Source: Peristeroidobacter agariperforans
GTDB taxonomy: Bacteria; Pseudomonadota; Gammaproteobacteria; Steroidobacterales; Steroidobacteraceae
Reading direction: 5' to 3'
NCBI RefSeq assembly: GCF_004138335.1
Contig: NZ_RYFW01000007.1
Span: 1 to 64,000, forward strand
DNA: 64,000 bases
In this document: one piece after another, positions 53,768-62,318 of the stretch
Position numbering within the stretch: the stretch's first letter is position 1
Layout: every line of letters starts with the position of its first letter
Made by a program: the position numbers and the translations under genes
The notes under the pieces: generated by a model
Seen by the model: only the letters and a program-made list of their open reading frames with translations
Databases searched by the model: none
Told to the model about the DNA's origin: nothing

Positions 53768-54454
53768 TCAGGTTTGTTTGCCACGCGCCGCGTCGAGCGC
53801 GTTCCGCAGCGTATCGGCCCAACTGGTGATGATGCGCCGTGCGTCGGCGCTGTTGGTCACGGAGTTGGTCCATTGCCACATCATGCCGTTATCTTCGCGT
53901 CGATCGAAGGCTCTGGCCAACAACGTGCCGGTGACTGAGTCGCGCAACTCTGCGATCAGAGTCATCTCGCCGGAGTCGGCAGTAAAGGTGCGCACGCGTC
54001 CGGCGGTCTGCATGGAGACGTCCGGAGCAGTGATATAGAGATTGACGATGGCGGGGCGCACTTCGAGAACGTCGGCCGCGGGCTCGGTGACGAGCTGATA
54101 GCCACCCTCGGTCTGCAGCTCCTTGACCATTACTTCGGCGAACAACTGCGCGAGCTCCTGGCGGATTTTTTCGCGATCCGGCTCGTTCATCCGGTACAGC
54201 TCCGAATTCTGTTCCGGCTTCCAGTTCTTGCTGAACTCGACGTACACCGGGCGCACCAGCAGCTTGTTGTAGGGAGTGAGGTTCGCCCCGGGCCGTCGAT
54301 ACACCGCGTCCACGCCTTTGACGTCGGCACGCTGCAGCCCTTCCTGGGTTGACAGGTCATCGATGGGAGACTGTTTCGTGGTCTGGCACGCGATGAGCCC
54401 GCAAAGAGCGGTCGCTGAGAGCAGCAGGGCCAGGCAGGGATGTAGTCGCTTCAT
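53768..54454 (-). CDS. DUF3313-family lipoprotein
   Basis: A 228-residue predicted lipoprotein with lipobox LIAC near residue 23. The mature domain starts PYNKLLVRPVYVEF and continues with ELQTEGGYQLVTEPAADVLEVRPAIVNLYITAPD and the late TLIAELRDSVTGTLLARAFDRRE, the pattern of DUF3313. The function is unknown; related proteins are outer-membrane lipoproteins of proteobacteria. The ATG at 54454 gives a normal signal peptide, better than the open frame to 54490. Confidence 0.82.
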   Translation of the reverse strand: MKRLHPCLALLLSATALCGLIACQTTKQSPIDDLSTQEGLQRADVKGVDAVYRRPGANLTPYNKLLVRPVYVEFSKNWKPEQNSELYRMNEPDREKIRQELAQLFAEVMVKELQTEGGYQLVTEPAADVLEVRPAIVNLYITAPDVSMQTAGRVRTFTADSGEMTLIAELRDSVTGTLLARAFDRREDNGMMWQWTNSVTNSADARRIITSWADTLRNALDAARGKQT

Positions 54455-54599
54455 CGACCCCGTTATAGGCGCGAGCGCCGGCCGATCCATCCGTGCAAGG
54501 GGACAGACAGAGTGCCGATTTCGGAGCTGGAAGGGGGAGGATTTAGACTATCGCCCAGTCTTAAACGCACCGGAACTGGGCCCCGGGTGCGCACGAGTT

Positions 54600-55136
54600 A
54601 TGTCCAACCTTGATCCACAGAATCGGCTGGTGGAGTGGTTTCGCCGCTGGCGGACGCCATTGCGTCGATTCCTGGCGAGCCGCAACGCCGTGCGTCCCGC
54701 CGATTTCGACGACGTGGCGCAGGAGGTGTTCCTGCGCCTGCTGCGTTATGACGCGGCTCAGATCGTCGAGCACCCGCAGGCCTACCTGTTCAAGATGGCG
54801 TCGAACGTGGCTGCCGAGTGGAGCATTCGCTCCAGCAACCGGCTGCTTCATGAACCGCATTGGCTCGCGTCGCTGGCGGCCGAGGACAGTCCGGAAAAGG
54901 CCCTGGACTCCGAGGCCGCGCAGCGGGAGATCCTGCGCGCGCTCAACACCTTGTCACCCCGCGAGCGCGCCATTTTAAAGCTGTACTTCGAGGAGGGCCT
55001 GAGCCAGGCGGAGATCGCGACCCGGCTCAATGTTTCTTTTCGGATCGTGCGGCGTGACTTCGAAAAGAGCTACGGCAAATTGCGACGCGAGCTCAACGAC
55101 GAATTGACCAGAGCGCTCCAGTATGGACACGAATGA
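54600..55136 (+). CDS. FecI-like ECF sigma factor
   Basis: A 178-residue sigma factor of the FecI group. Region 2 is at about 15-80 (RNAVRPADFDDVAQEVFLRLLRY, then HPQAYLFKMASNVAAEW), and region 4 has LSPRERAILKLYFEEGLSQAEIATRLNVSFRIVRRDFEKSYGKLRREL. The ATG at 54600 was chosen because earlier in-frame ATGs lie in the region overlapping the DUF3313 gene. The last 14 bases overlap the FecR gene, so the pair is coupled. It should recruit RNA polymerase to the receptor gene when a substrate is bound outside. Confidence 0.92.
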   Translation: MSNLDPQNRLVEWFRRWRTPLRRFLASRNAVRPADFDDVAQEVFLRLLRYDAAQIVEHPQAYLFKMASNVAAEWSIRSSNRLLHEPHWLASLAAEDSPEKALDSEAAQREILRALNTLSPRERAILKLYFEEGLSQAEIATRLNVSFRIVRRDFEKSYGKLRRELNDELTRALQYGHE

Positions 55137-56172
55137 CCGGCGCGCCCGCGCCACACACGAGGCAACCCAATGGTGGAATCGGCTCAGCATTCAGAAGCCG
55201 ACCGAAGTCTCGCAGTCCGAGCGTGAGCTGTTCACCGAGTGGTTGCGTGAGTCTCCGCTGCACGTCGCGGAATTTCTACGCGTCGCCCATGTTCACGATT
55301 CGCTGGAACGATTCAAGCTGTGGGATGAGGTAGAGGTCGGCGGCGCCGCGGCGCCCGACAACATCGTGCAGCTGCGCGATGTCGATGAGCGTGCGCCCGA
55401 GGATGCGGAGGAATCGAACGGCGGTCATGAAGCCCGCTCGCGAGTCCGCACCTGGGCGATTGCGGCAAGCAGCTGCCTGATCGCGGTCCTCGGCACGTGG
55501 TTCGCGCTGGGCCTTCGCGGCGATGTGATCGAGTCGAAGCTGGCCGAACGGCGGCAGGTCATGCTGGAAGATGGCACGGTCGTGCAGCTGGAGCCCGAGA
55601 CCCGGTTGCGAGTGAAGTTCGAAGAGCAACTGCGTCGAGTCGAGCTCGAGCGCGGGCGCGCGCTGTTTCGCGTGGCCAAGAATGCACAGCGTCCGTTCCT
55701 GGTCAGTGCCGATCAAACATCGGTGCGTGCGGTCGGCACCGCGTTCGGCGTGGAGAGCGGATCGCGAGGCGTCGTCGTGACCGTCGTCGAAGGCAAAGTG
55801 GCGGTGGCCGACTCTCCCAAGGCGCAAGCCGATGGCGCCGAGATCTTTCTAACGGCCGGGCAACAGGTGACCGTGCGGGACTCTGGCAACGTGGCTCCGG
55901 TGCGAGTAGTCGACACCACGCGGGCGCTTGCATGGGCGCAAGGTCAGCTCGTGTTCGAGAACGACACACTGGCCGACGTCATTCAGGAATTCAACCGCTA
56001 CAACCGCGTGCAGCTGAGCATCGACGATGCGCAACTCGCCACTCGCAAGGTCAGTGGCGTGTTCGAGGCCACGGATTCGGAGACATTGCTGGCGTTCATT
56101 CGTGAGAGCGGCGCGGACGTCAGCATCACCCGGACCGATGCAGGGATCGTCATCGGCACGACCCCTCGATGA
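55123..56172 (+). CDS. FecR-like anti-sigma regulator
   Basis: A 349-residue transmembrane signal transducer. The N-terminal cytoplasmic DUF4880 domain (WWNRLSIQKPTEVSQSERELFTEWLRESPLHVAEFLRVA) binds the sigma factor. One TM segment lies near residues 108-127. The periplasmic FecR domain (about 145-260; LEDGTVVQLEPETRLRVKFEEQLRRVELERGRALFRVAKN) is followed by a C-terminal DUF4974/STN-like domain that contacts the receptor N-terminus. It completes the sigma/anti-sigma/receptor trio with the next gene. Confidence 0.92.
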   Translation: MDTNDRRARATHEATQWWNRLSIQKPTEVSQSERELFTEWLRESPLHVAEFLRVAHVHDSLERFKLWDEVEVGGAAAPDNIVQLRDVDERAPEDAEESNGGHEARSRVRTWAIAASSCLIAVLGTWFALGLRGDVIESKLAERRQVMLEDGTVVQLEPETRLRVKFEEQLRRVELERGRALFRVAKNAQRPFLVSADQTSVRAVGTAFGVESGSRGVVVTVVEGKVAVADSPKAQADGAEIFLTAGQQVTVRDSGNVAPVRVVDTTRALAWAQGQLVFENDTLADVIQEFNRYNRVQLSIDDAQLATRKVSGVFEATDSETLLAFIRESGADVSITRTDAGIVIGTTPR

Positions 56173-56267
56173 AATTTCCGCTTGCACGACCGGGGGAGGA
56201 ATCAAACCGTCATCCAGTCTTCTGCCTGCCCATACATTCATGCTTAACAGGGGCGGGGAGAAAGATC

Positions 56268-58838
56268 ATGCGGATCGGCGTGGCATCGGCGTTTGCTTGT
56301 GTCGGGATCGCGAGTGTTTCTCTGGCGGCCGAGTCCAGCGCCGCCATTCTGCGGCATAACCTGCACATTCCACGACAAACGTTGGATGTGGCGCTCAAGG
56401 ATCTCGCCCAACAAACGGGGCTGCAGATCGTTCGCTTCAGCGACGCGGTGAAGGGCGATGCGATGGTCGGCCCGCTCAACGGCAACTACTCCGCCGAGCA
56501 GGCGCTGCGAGAGTTGCTTGCGCCGGCGGGCTTGACGTTTCGACCGCTCAACGATCGCGCATATATTGTCGTCACCACGCAAGAGCTGACACAGAAGTCG
56601 GGCGCCGTGACGACGGCGCGAGAGAGTCTGGCGCTGCCGACTGAAGTCTCACCCCAGTCGTTACAGCTGGCACAGGCAGAACCGCCGGTTGTGGGTGGCG
56701 GCAGGGTGCCTGAAAGCAGCACCCCTGGTAACGCTGCGCCGAACGAGCCATCGGCGCTCGAAGAAATCATCGTCACGGCGCAGAAGGTCGAGGAGCGCCT
56801 GCGAGACATTCCGATGTCGATCACGGCGATGACCGGCCGTGACCTGCAAGCGCTGGGCGCCACGCAGTTCGTCGACTTCGCCAACACCGTACCGAGTTTG
56901 AACTTCACCAGCAGCGGCGTGGGCCAGACCCAAGTCAATCTGCGCGGTATCACGAGCGGCTATAACGTCTCGCCGACCGTGGGAATCTATGTGGACGATG
57001 TGCCCTACGGTTCCAGCACCGCGTTCGTGGCGAGCGCGCAGTTGGCCCTCGACGTCGGCTTGTTCGACATGAGTCGCGTTGAAATTCTGCGCGGCCCGCA
57101 AGGTACGTTGTACGGCGCCAGCACGATGGGCGGCCTGGTGAAGTACGTGACGAACGTTCCGGACACCACGGCGTACAGCGGCACCGTGCGGGCGAATGTT
57201 TCCAGCACCCAGGACGGCGGCGTGGGTTACGACGCGTCGAGTGCCGTCAACATTCCGCTCGCCGATGACAAGGCCGCGCTGCGTGCGAGTGGCTTCTATA
57301 CGCACAATGGCGGCTACGTCGACAATCTCACCCTCAATGACGAGGACGTGGATGCGGCGGACATGTACGGCGGCCGCGTCGATTTCCTGTTTGCGCCGAC
57401 GGAGCGTTTGTCGGTGCGGCTCACGGCGTTTGCGCAAGACATCGACCGCGACGGTTCCATCGCCGCCGACTTCAATCGCACCACCGGCGTCGCCATCGAC
57501 GGCGAACTGGATCAGCGGCGCGCAATGGTGGAGACCTTCGAGCAGAGCTTTCGCCTGGCCAGCGCTACGGTGAAGTACTCGTTCGACTTCGCCACACTGA
57601 CCTCGATCAGCAGCTATCAGACGGTGCGCAGCGATGCCATCACCGACTTCTCGGCGTTGTACGTGCCGGCGTTCGGTGGCCCGAGTGCATTCAGCGCCAT
57701 TGGCCTGGCTCGCAACGCCGATACGGACAAGTTCACGCAAGAACTGCGCCTGTCGTCCACCAGCCCAGTCGTCGACTGGTTGATCGGCGGCTTCTACACC
57801 AAGGAGGACAGCGAGCAGTTCCAGCAATTGCTGCCGTTCGATCCGAGCGGCGCGCCGTCGCCGGTGAACTTCCTCACGCTGACGATCCCAAGCAAGTACG
57901 AGGAATATGCGGCGTTCGGCAATGTCACCTTCCATGTCACCGACAAACTCGATGTCACGGGCGGCGTTCGCTACGCTCACAATGAGCAGCGGCAGGAACA
58001 AAACGGCTCCGGATTGCTGATCGGCGTCGTGCCGACGCGTAGCGACAGCGACAGCGTGCCGACCTATCTTGCGAACGTTCGTTATCGCGTGAACGACAAC
58101 TTCATGCCGTACCTGCGCTTCGCCACGGGGTATCGGCCGGGTGGGCCGAACGCGGTGCTGAACGATTTGAACGGCCAGCCGCTGGCCGATCCGACGTTCG
58201 ATGACGACCGGCTCACCAGTTATGAAGCGGGCGTCAAGTTCGGCAGCGCGGACCGCCGTTTCAACGCGGACATCGCCGTGTATCACGTCGATTGGAAGGA
58301 CATGCAGATCACTGCGATCCGCAACGGTCTCGGTGTGATTGCCAATGCCGCGAAAGCGCAGAGCGAAGGACTGGAGATGACGCTGACGGCATTGCCGGTC
58401 CCCGATCTGACCGTCATGGGCACGTTTGGCTATACGAATGCCGAGCTCGCCGCGGACGCGCCGGATCTTGGCGGCGTGAAAGGCGAGTCGTTGCCGGATA
58501 CACCGGAAGTTACCGCGGCGCTGTCGGCAGAGTATCGTTTTGGCCTGGCGAGCTACGACGCGTTCGCCGGCGGCACCGTACGGTACGTCGACGATCGAAG
58601 CGCAAACTTCGATCTGAGCTCAGGCATGCCACAGTACCAACTGCCGGACTACACGGCAGTCGATCTTCGCACCGGCGTCACGGTGGGCGGTACGCGCTTC
58701 CAGCTCTACTGCAAGAACGTCACTAATGAGCGTGGCCAGCTGTCGGCGATCACGGGCACCTCTTTGTTTGGCGGCCCCGCGAACGTCAGCATCCTGCAGC
58801 CTAGGACTTACGGGCTTGGCGTCGATGTGAGCTTCTGA
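56268..58838 (+). CDS. TonB-dependent receptor with STN signalling domain
   Basis: An 856-residue outer-membrane receptor. The ATG at 56268 has GGGGAG upstream and starts a proper signal peptide (FACVGIASVSLA); the open frame to 56169 adds an implausible leader. An STN domain follows (LDVALKDLAQQTGLQIVRFSDAV), the part that talks to FecR. Next come a TonB-box-like EEIIVTAQ, the plug (RLRDIPMSITAMTGRDL to ILRGPQGTLYGASTMGG) and the beta-barrel ending in ...GLGVDVSF, with a terminal Phe. The substrate is unknown; the downstream hydrolase hints at something other than a simple siderophore. Confidence 0.93.
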   Translation: MRIGVASAFACVGIASVSLAAESSAAILRHNLHIPRQTLDVALKDLAQQTGLQIVRFSDAVKGDAMVGPLNGNYSAEQALRELLAPAGLTFRPLNDRAYIVVTTQELTQKSGAVTTARESLALPTEVSPQSLQLAQAEPPVVGGGRVPESSTPGNAAPNEPSALEEIIVTAQKVEERLRDIPMSITAMTGRDLQALGATQFVDFANTVPSLNFTSSGVGQTQVNLRGITSGYNVSPTVGIYVDDVPYGSSTAFVASAQLALDVGLFDMSRVEILRGPQGTLYGASTMGGLVKYVTNVPDTTAYSGTVRANVSSTQDGGVGYDASSAVNIPLADDKAALRASGFYTHNGGYVDNLTLNDEDVDAADMYGGRVDFLFAPTERLSVRLTAFAQDIDRDGSIAADFNRTTGVAIDGELDQRRAMVETFEQSFRLASATVKYSFDFATLTSISSYQTVRSDAITDFSALYVPAFGGPSAFSAIGLARNADTDKFTQELRLSSTSPVVDWLIGGFYTKEDSEQFQQLLPFDPSGAPSPVNFLTLTIPSKYEEYAAFGNVTFHVTDKLDVTGGVRYAHNEQRQEQNGSGLLIGVVPTRSDSDSVPTYLANVRYRVNDNFMPYLRFATGYRPGGPNAVLNDLNGQPLADPTFDDDRLTSYEAGVKFGSADRRFNADIAVYHVDWKDMQITAIRNGLGVIANAAKAQSEGLEMTLTALPVPDLTVMGTFGYTNAELAADAPDLGGVKGESLPDTPEVTAALSAEYRFGLASYDAFAGGTVRYVDDRSANFDLSSGMPQYQLPDYTAVDLRTGVTVGGTRFQLYCKNVTNERGQLSAITGTSLFGGPANVSILQPRTYGLGVDVSF

Positions 58839-58840
58839 TC

Positions 58841-60769
58841 GTGCTCGCAGCGTTGAAGAGGGCCGCCATTGCGGCGGCCCTGTTGTGCGCGTCTGCGGTA
58901 CTCGCCGATCCGACGCCTGAGCTGACGAAAGCCGATGTCGACGCCTGGCTCGATGGCTTCATGCCATATGCGCTTCGGCACGCCGACATCGCGGGAGCGG
59001 TCGTCGTCGTGGTCAAGGAGGGGAGCATCCTGACGCAGCGCGGTTTCGGCTACGCCGACCTCGCCGCACACGAGCCCATGGACCCCGAGCGCACGTTGCT
59101 GCGTGTGGGCTCGATATCGAAGTTGTTCACCTGGACGGCACTGATGCAGTTGGTCGAGCGTGGCCAGGTGGCGCTCGAGGCCGACGTGAATTCATATCTC
59201 GATTTTCAGATCCCGCCGCTCGCTGGCCAGCCCGTCACGGTGCGCAACCTGATGACGCACACGCCGGGATTTGAAGAGCAGCTGAAGAACGCGGTGGCGT
59301 ACGATCCCGCGACGGCGCCAAAGTTTGAAGCGCTGCTGAAGCGCTGGACGCCAGAGCGGATCTTCGCGCCCGGGACAACGCCGGCGTATTCGAACTACGC
59401 GACGGCGCTTGCCGGTTACATCGTGCAACGAATCTCCGGCGTGCCGCTGGAGGACTACATGGACGCTCACGTCCTCGGCCCGCTCGGCATGACCAGCTCG
59501 ACATTTCGTCAGCCATTGCCGCGTGAACTGCAACCGAGGATGGCGAAAGGATACGCCACGGCTTCCGGGCCTGCGCGCCCGTTCGAGATCATCGGTCTTG
59601 CACCCGCGGGCGCTCTGTCGGCATCCGCGACCGACATATCGAAATTCATGCTGGCGCATCTAAATCAGGGACGGCTGGGCGAGGCCGAGATTCTGCGCTC
59701 AGAGACGGCTCAGCTGATGCACAGAACGCCGTTGACCATTCTGCCTCGCATAGACCGCATGCTCCTCGGCTTCTGGGAGGCCAACTACCAGGGCCGACGT
59801 GTAATCGCACACGGTGGCGACACACAGTGGTTCCACAGCGACTTGCGGCTCTACATCGATGACGGCGTCGGCATGTTTGTGTCGTGTAACAGCATGGGCA
59901 AGGGCATGGCCGCGATCGACATGCGTATCGAGCTGTTCGAGGAGTTTGCGAATCGCTACTTGCGAGTGCCGGAGTGGAGCGCCGGACGCGGCGTAGATGA
60001 GCGGACGGCCGGCGAGCACGCGCACCTCATCGCCGGACACTACGTGAACTCGCGGCGCTCCGAATCCAGCTTCATGAGCCTGCTCGCTCTGGTCAGCGGC
60101 ATCGACGTTATCGACAACCGCGACGGTACGATCGGCGTGTCGATGGTTCGCAATCGCTCGGGCCAGCCACGACGCTGGCGGGAAGTGGAGCCCTTCGTCT
60201 GGCAGCTCGACGGCAGCTCACGGTTGCTGTCGGCGGAAGTGCGAGATGGAACAGTCACACGATTTTCGTTCGACGAAGTGTCGCCGTTCATGATGTTCGA
60301 GCGACCAGCGCCATCGAGAGCAGGCTGGTTCACGCCTGTATTCCTCGCCTCGTTGATCGCCATGGTTGCCACAGCCGTTGCATGGCCAGTCGGTGCCCTA
60401 GCGCGTCGACGCTACGGCGTGGTGGACACGCGCTCCGCTGCGGATGCCAACGCCCATCGCTGGCTGCGAATCGCTGCTATCACAACTGTCGTGATGTGGC
60501 TGGCGTGGATCGCGACCATCGGCACGATGACGTCCGACCTTGCGAATCTGTCGGAGAAGTTCGATGCCTGGCTATGGGTTCTGCACGTTCTTTCCGTCGT
60601 CACAGTGCTGGGCGGAGTTATGGCCGCTCTGTGGCACGCGGAGCGTGTGTTTCGCGGTGGGCGGCGCTGGTATGCGAAGACATGGGCCGTCGCGACGGTG
60701 CTGGCGATGAACGTCAGCCTCTGGATGGCCGTCGCCTACAACGTGATCACTTCCGGCGTGAACTACTAG
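58841..60769 (+). CDS. Membrane-anchored serine hydrolase, class C beta-lactamase family
   Basis: A 642-residue protein starting 2 bp after the receptor gene (GTG start). A signal peptide ends near residue 22. The beta-lactamase-like domain (about 30-370) has the catalytic SISK (Ser91, Lys94), the YSN tyrosine motif in TPAYSNYATALAGY, and HGG in IAHGGDTQWF as the third motif. A lipocalin-like beta region follows. The C-terminal part has four TM helices (about 492-515, 545-565, 582-602 and 620-638). Members are often peptidases, esterases or D-amino acid hydrolases rather than antibiotic-resistance enzymes. Its place in a TonB operon suggests processing of an imported peptide or ester. Confidence 0.88.
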   Translation: MLAALKRAAIAAALLCASAVLADPTPELTKADVDAWLDGFMPYALRHADIAGAVVVVVKEGSILTQRGFGYADLAAHEPMDPERTLLRVGSISKLFTWTALMQLVERGQVALEADVNSYLDFQIPPLAGQPVTVRNLMTHTPGFEEQLKNAVAYDPATAPKFEALLKRWTPERIFAPGTTPAYSNYATALAGYIVQRISGVPLEDYMDAHVLGPLGMTSSTFRQPLPRELQPRMAKGYATASGPARPFEIIGLAPAGALSASATDISKFMLAHLNQGRLGEAEILRSETAQLMHRTPLTILPRIDRMLLGFWEANYQGRRVIAHGGDTQWFHSDLRLYIDDGVGMFVSCNSMGKGMAAIDMRIELFEEFANRYLRVPEWSAGRGVDERTAGEHAHLIAGHYVNSRRSESSFMSLLALVSGIDVIDNRDGTIGVSMVRNRSGQPRRWREVEPFVWQLDGSSRLLSAEVRDGTVTRFSFDEVSPFMMFERPAPSRAGWFTPVFLASLIAMVATAVAWPVGALARRRYGVVDTRSAADANAHRWLRIAAITTVVMWLAWIATIGTMTSDLANLSEKFDAWLWVLHVLSVVTVLGGVMAALWHAERVFRGGRRWYAKTWAVATVLAMNVSLWMAVAYNVITSGVNY

Positions 60770-61000
60770 TCGAGAGCATGCATGGAGATCGACGTGCAGC
60801 TGGCGCAGCGACTTTTTGCCAAGGGCGCACTGCGGAATTCCCTGAATCCAGAGCAATGGAGTCACCGCAGGCGCGCCACGACAGCGTGACTGGCGTCTAG
60901 AAAATTCGCCAAAGGACCTGCCGCTCGCTTCAGTTCGCTGCAGTCGCTGCCGTTTGTAGGGCAGCGAAAACCAGAATGATTCTGCAGCGGAGGTCTTGAA

Positions 61001-62296
61001 GTGAAGAGTGTTCGGATTGCGGCCGCGGTGAGCGCGGTGCTGTTCTCGTGCGCGTCCCTCGCGGCGCCGGGATTTGTCGATGCGGGGCCCAATCTCTCGG
61101 ATAACGGCGCCTCGGGCGCGTGGACCTCGCTGTACGCGACACGCAATCCGGCCGGTTCCGAATTCGCCATTGCGCCGGACGCCTCGTTCCGCATGGGCAT
61201 TCTCAGCTCGATCGGCATCGGCATGGAGGTGGGTCCGGTCGATAATTTCTCCGATGAGATCGACGATCTCACCGACGCCTTGGACCGGGACGACCTGACG
61301 CTGTCCGAAGGCAATGCGCTGGTCGAGCGCTTCAACGCCATTCTCGATCCTTTGAGCCGCGCCGGTTACGTGAAAGTGCACGGCGGCGTGCAGGTGCCGC
61401 TGTTCCCGATGCTCTATCGCAGCAGCCTCGGCGTGTTCACGCTCGACGCCAACCTCAGCGCGCAGGCGCGACTTGGATTGCTGGATGCCCCGCTGACCTA
61501 TAACTCGGTCTCCGAAGAGGTGGAGACGGCTTCGGCGGCGTACGTCAAAGCTGGCCAGGTGAACGAGATCGCGCTCGGCTACAGCCGGTCCGTCTGGCAG
61601 CAACCCGGACGACGGGTGATCGTCGGCGGCAGCCTGCGCTATCTGCAGGCCAAGCTCAGCAAGCAAGTGGTGGCGCTGGAATCCATCGAGGATGACGAGG
61701 ACGTCCAGGACGTGCTCGAAGACAGCTACGACGCCAACGAGCGCAAGTCGAGCAACGTGACGGTGGATATCGGCGCGATCTACGACGCCGACAACTACCG
61801 CGTCGGCGTGACGCTCGCGAATCTCACCGAGCCGGACTTCGAGTACGGCGCGATCGGCGCCAACTGCGAACTGCTGAGCGGCAGCGCGCAGTACAACTGT
61901 TTCAGCGCTGCGTACTTCAGCGATCGCATCGCTTTGAACGAGACCTGGACCCTGGAGCGCCTGGCCACGCTGGAAGGCGCAGTGTTCTTCGCATCCGGCC
62001 GGGGCTCGCTCGCGGCCAGCGTCGATCTCAACGACGTGCACGATCCGGTCGGCGATCTCAACCAGAATGCAAAGGTCGCGCTCGGCTACAAGACGCAGAC
62101 CAACTGGCTGCCCGACCTGCGTGTCGGCTATCGCAAGAACCTGGCCGGCAGCGAGCTGAGCAGCGCGTCGCTGGGCTTCACCTTCTTCGGCGCCGTGCAC
62201 TTCGACGTGTCGTGCAGCCTCGAATCGACGGATATCGACGGTAGCTCCGTGCCGAGAACGGCAGCGTTCAACCTCGGTTTCGAAATGAGCTATTGA
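61001..62296 (+). CDS. TraF-like outer-membrane protein
   Basis: A 431-residue predicted outer-membrane protein with a signal peptide (cleavage near CASLAAPGF). It resembles the TraF_2 family (often annotated conjugal transfer protein TraF): ASLYATRNPAG-like start, the acidic SDEIDDLTDALDRDDLTLSEGNALVERFNAIL helix, then VKVHGGVQVPLFPM and repeated amphipathic strands ending FNLGFEMSY. No conjugation genes are nearby, so the name is misleading and the role is unknown. The GTG at 61001 has GCGGAGG upstream. The 231-bp gap before it contains no gene. The lipoprotein gene follows 22 bp downstream and is probably co-transcribed. Confidence 0.78.
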   Translation: MKSVRIAAAVSAVLFSCASLAAPGFVDAGPNLSDNGASGAWTSLYATRNPAGSEFAIAPDASFRMGILSSIGIGMEVGPVDNFSDEIDDLTDALDRDDLTLSEGNALVERFNAILDPLSRAGYVKVHGGVQVPLFPMLYRSSLGVFTLDANLSAQARLGLLDAPLTYNSVSEEVETASAAYVKAGQVNEIALGYSRSVWQQPGRRVIVGGSLRYLQAKLSKQVVALESIEDDEDVQDVLEDSYDANERKSSNVTVDIGAIYDADNYRVGVTLANLTEPDFEYGAIGANCELLSGSAQYNCFSAAYFSDRIALNETWTLERLATLEGAVFFASGRGSLAASVDLNDVHDPVGDLNQNAKVALGYKTQTNWLPDLRVGYRKNLAGSELSSASLGFTFFGAVHFDVSCSLESTDIDGSSVPRTAAFNLGFEMSY

Positions 62297-62318
62297 TCAG
62301 GGTACGGAGACAATCAGA

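Noticed and set aside
61001-62296. Part of a conjugation system, from the TraF-like family
   Set aside because: No other transfer genes, relaxase or pilus proteins are nearby; this family occurs widely outside conjugative elements.
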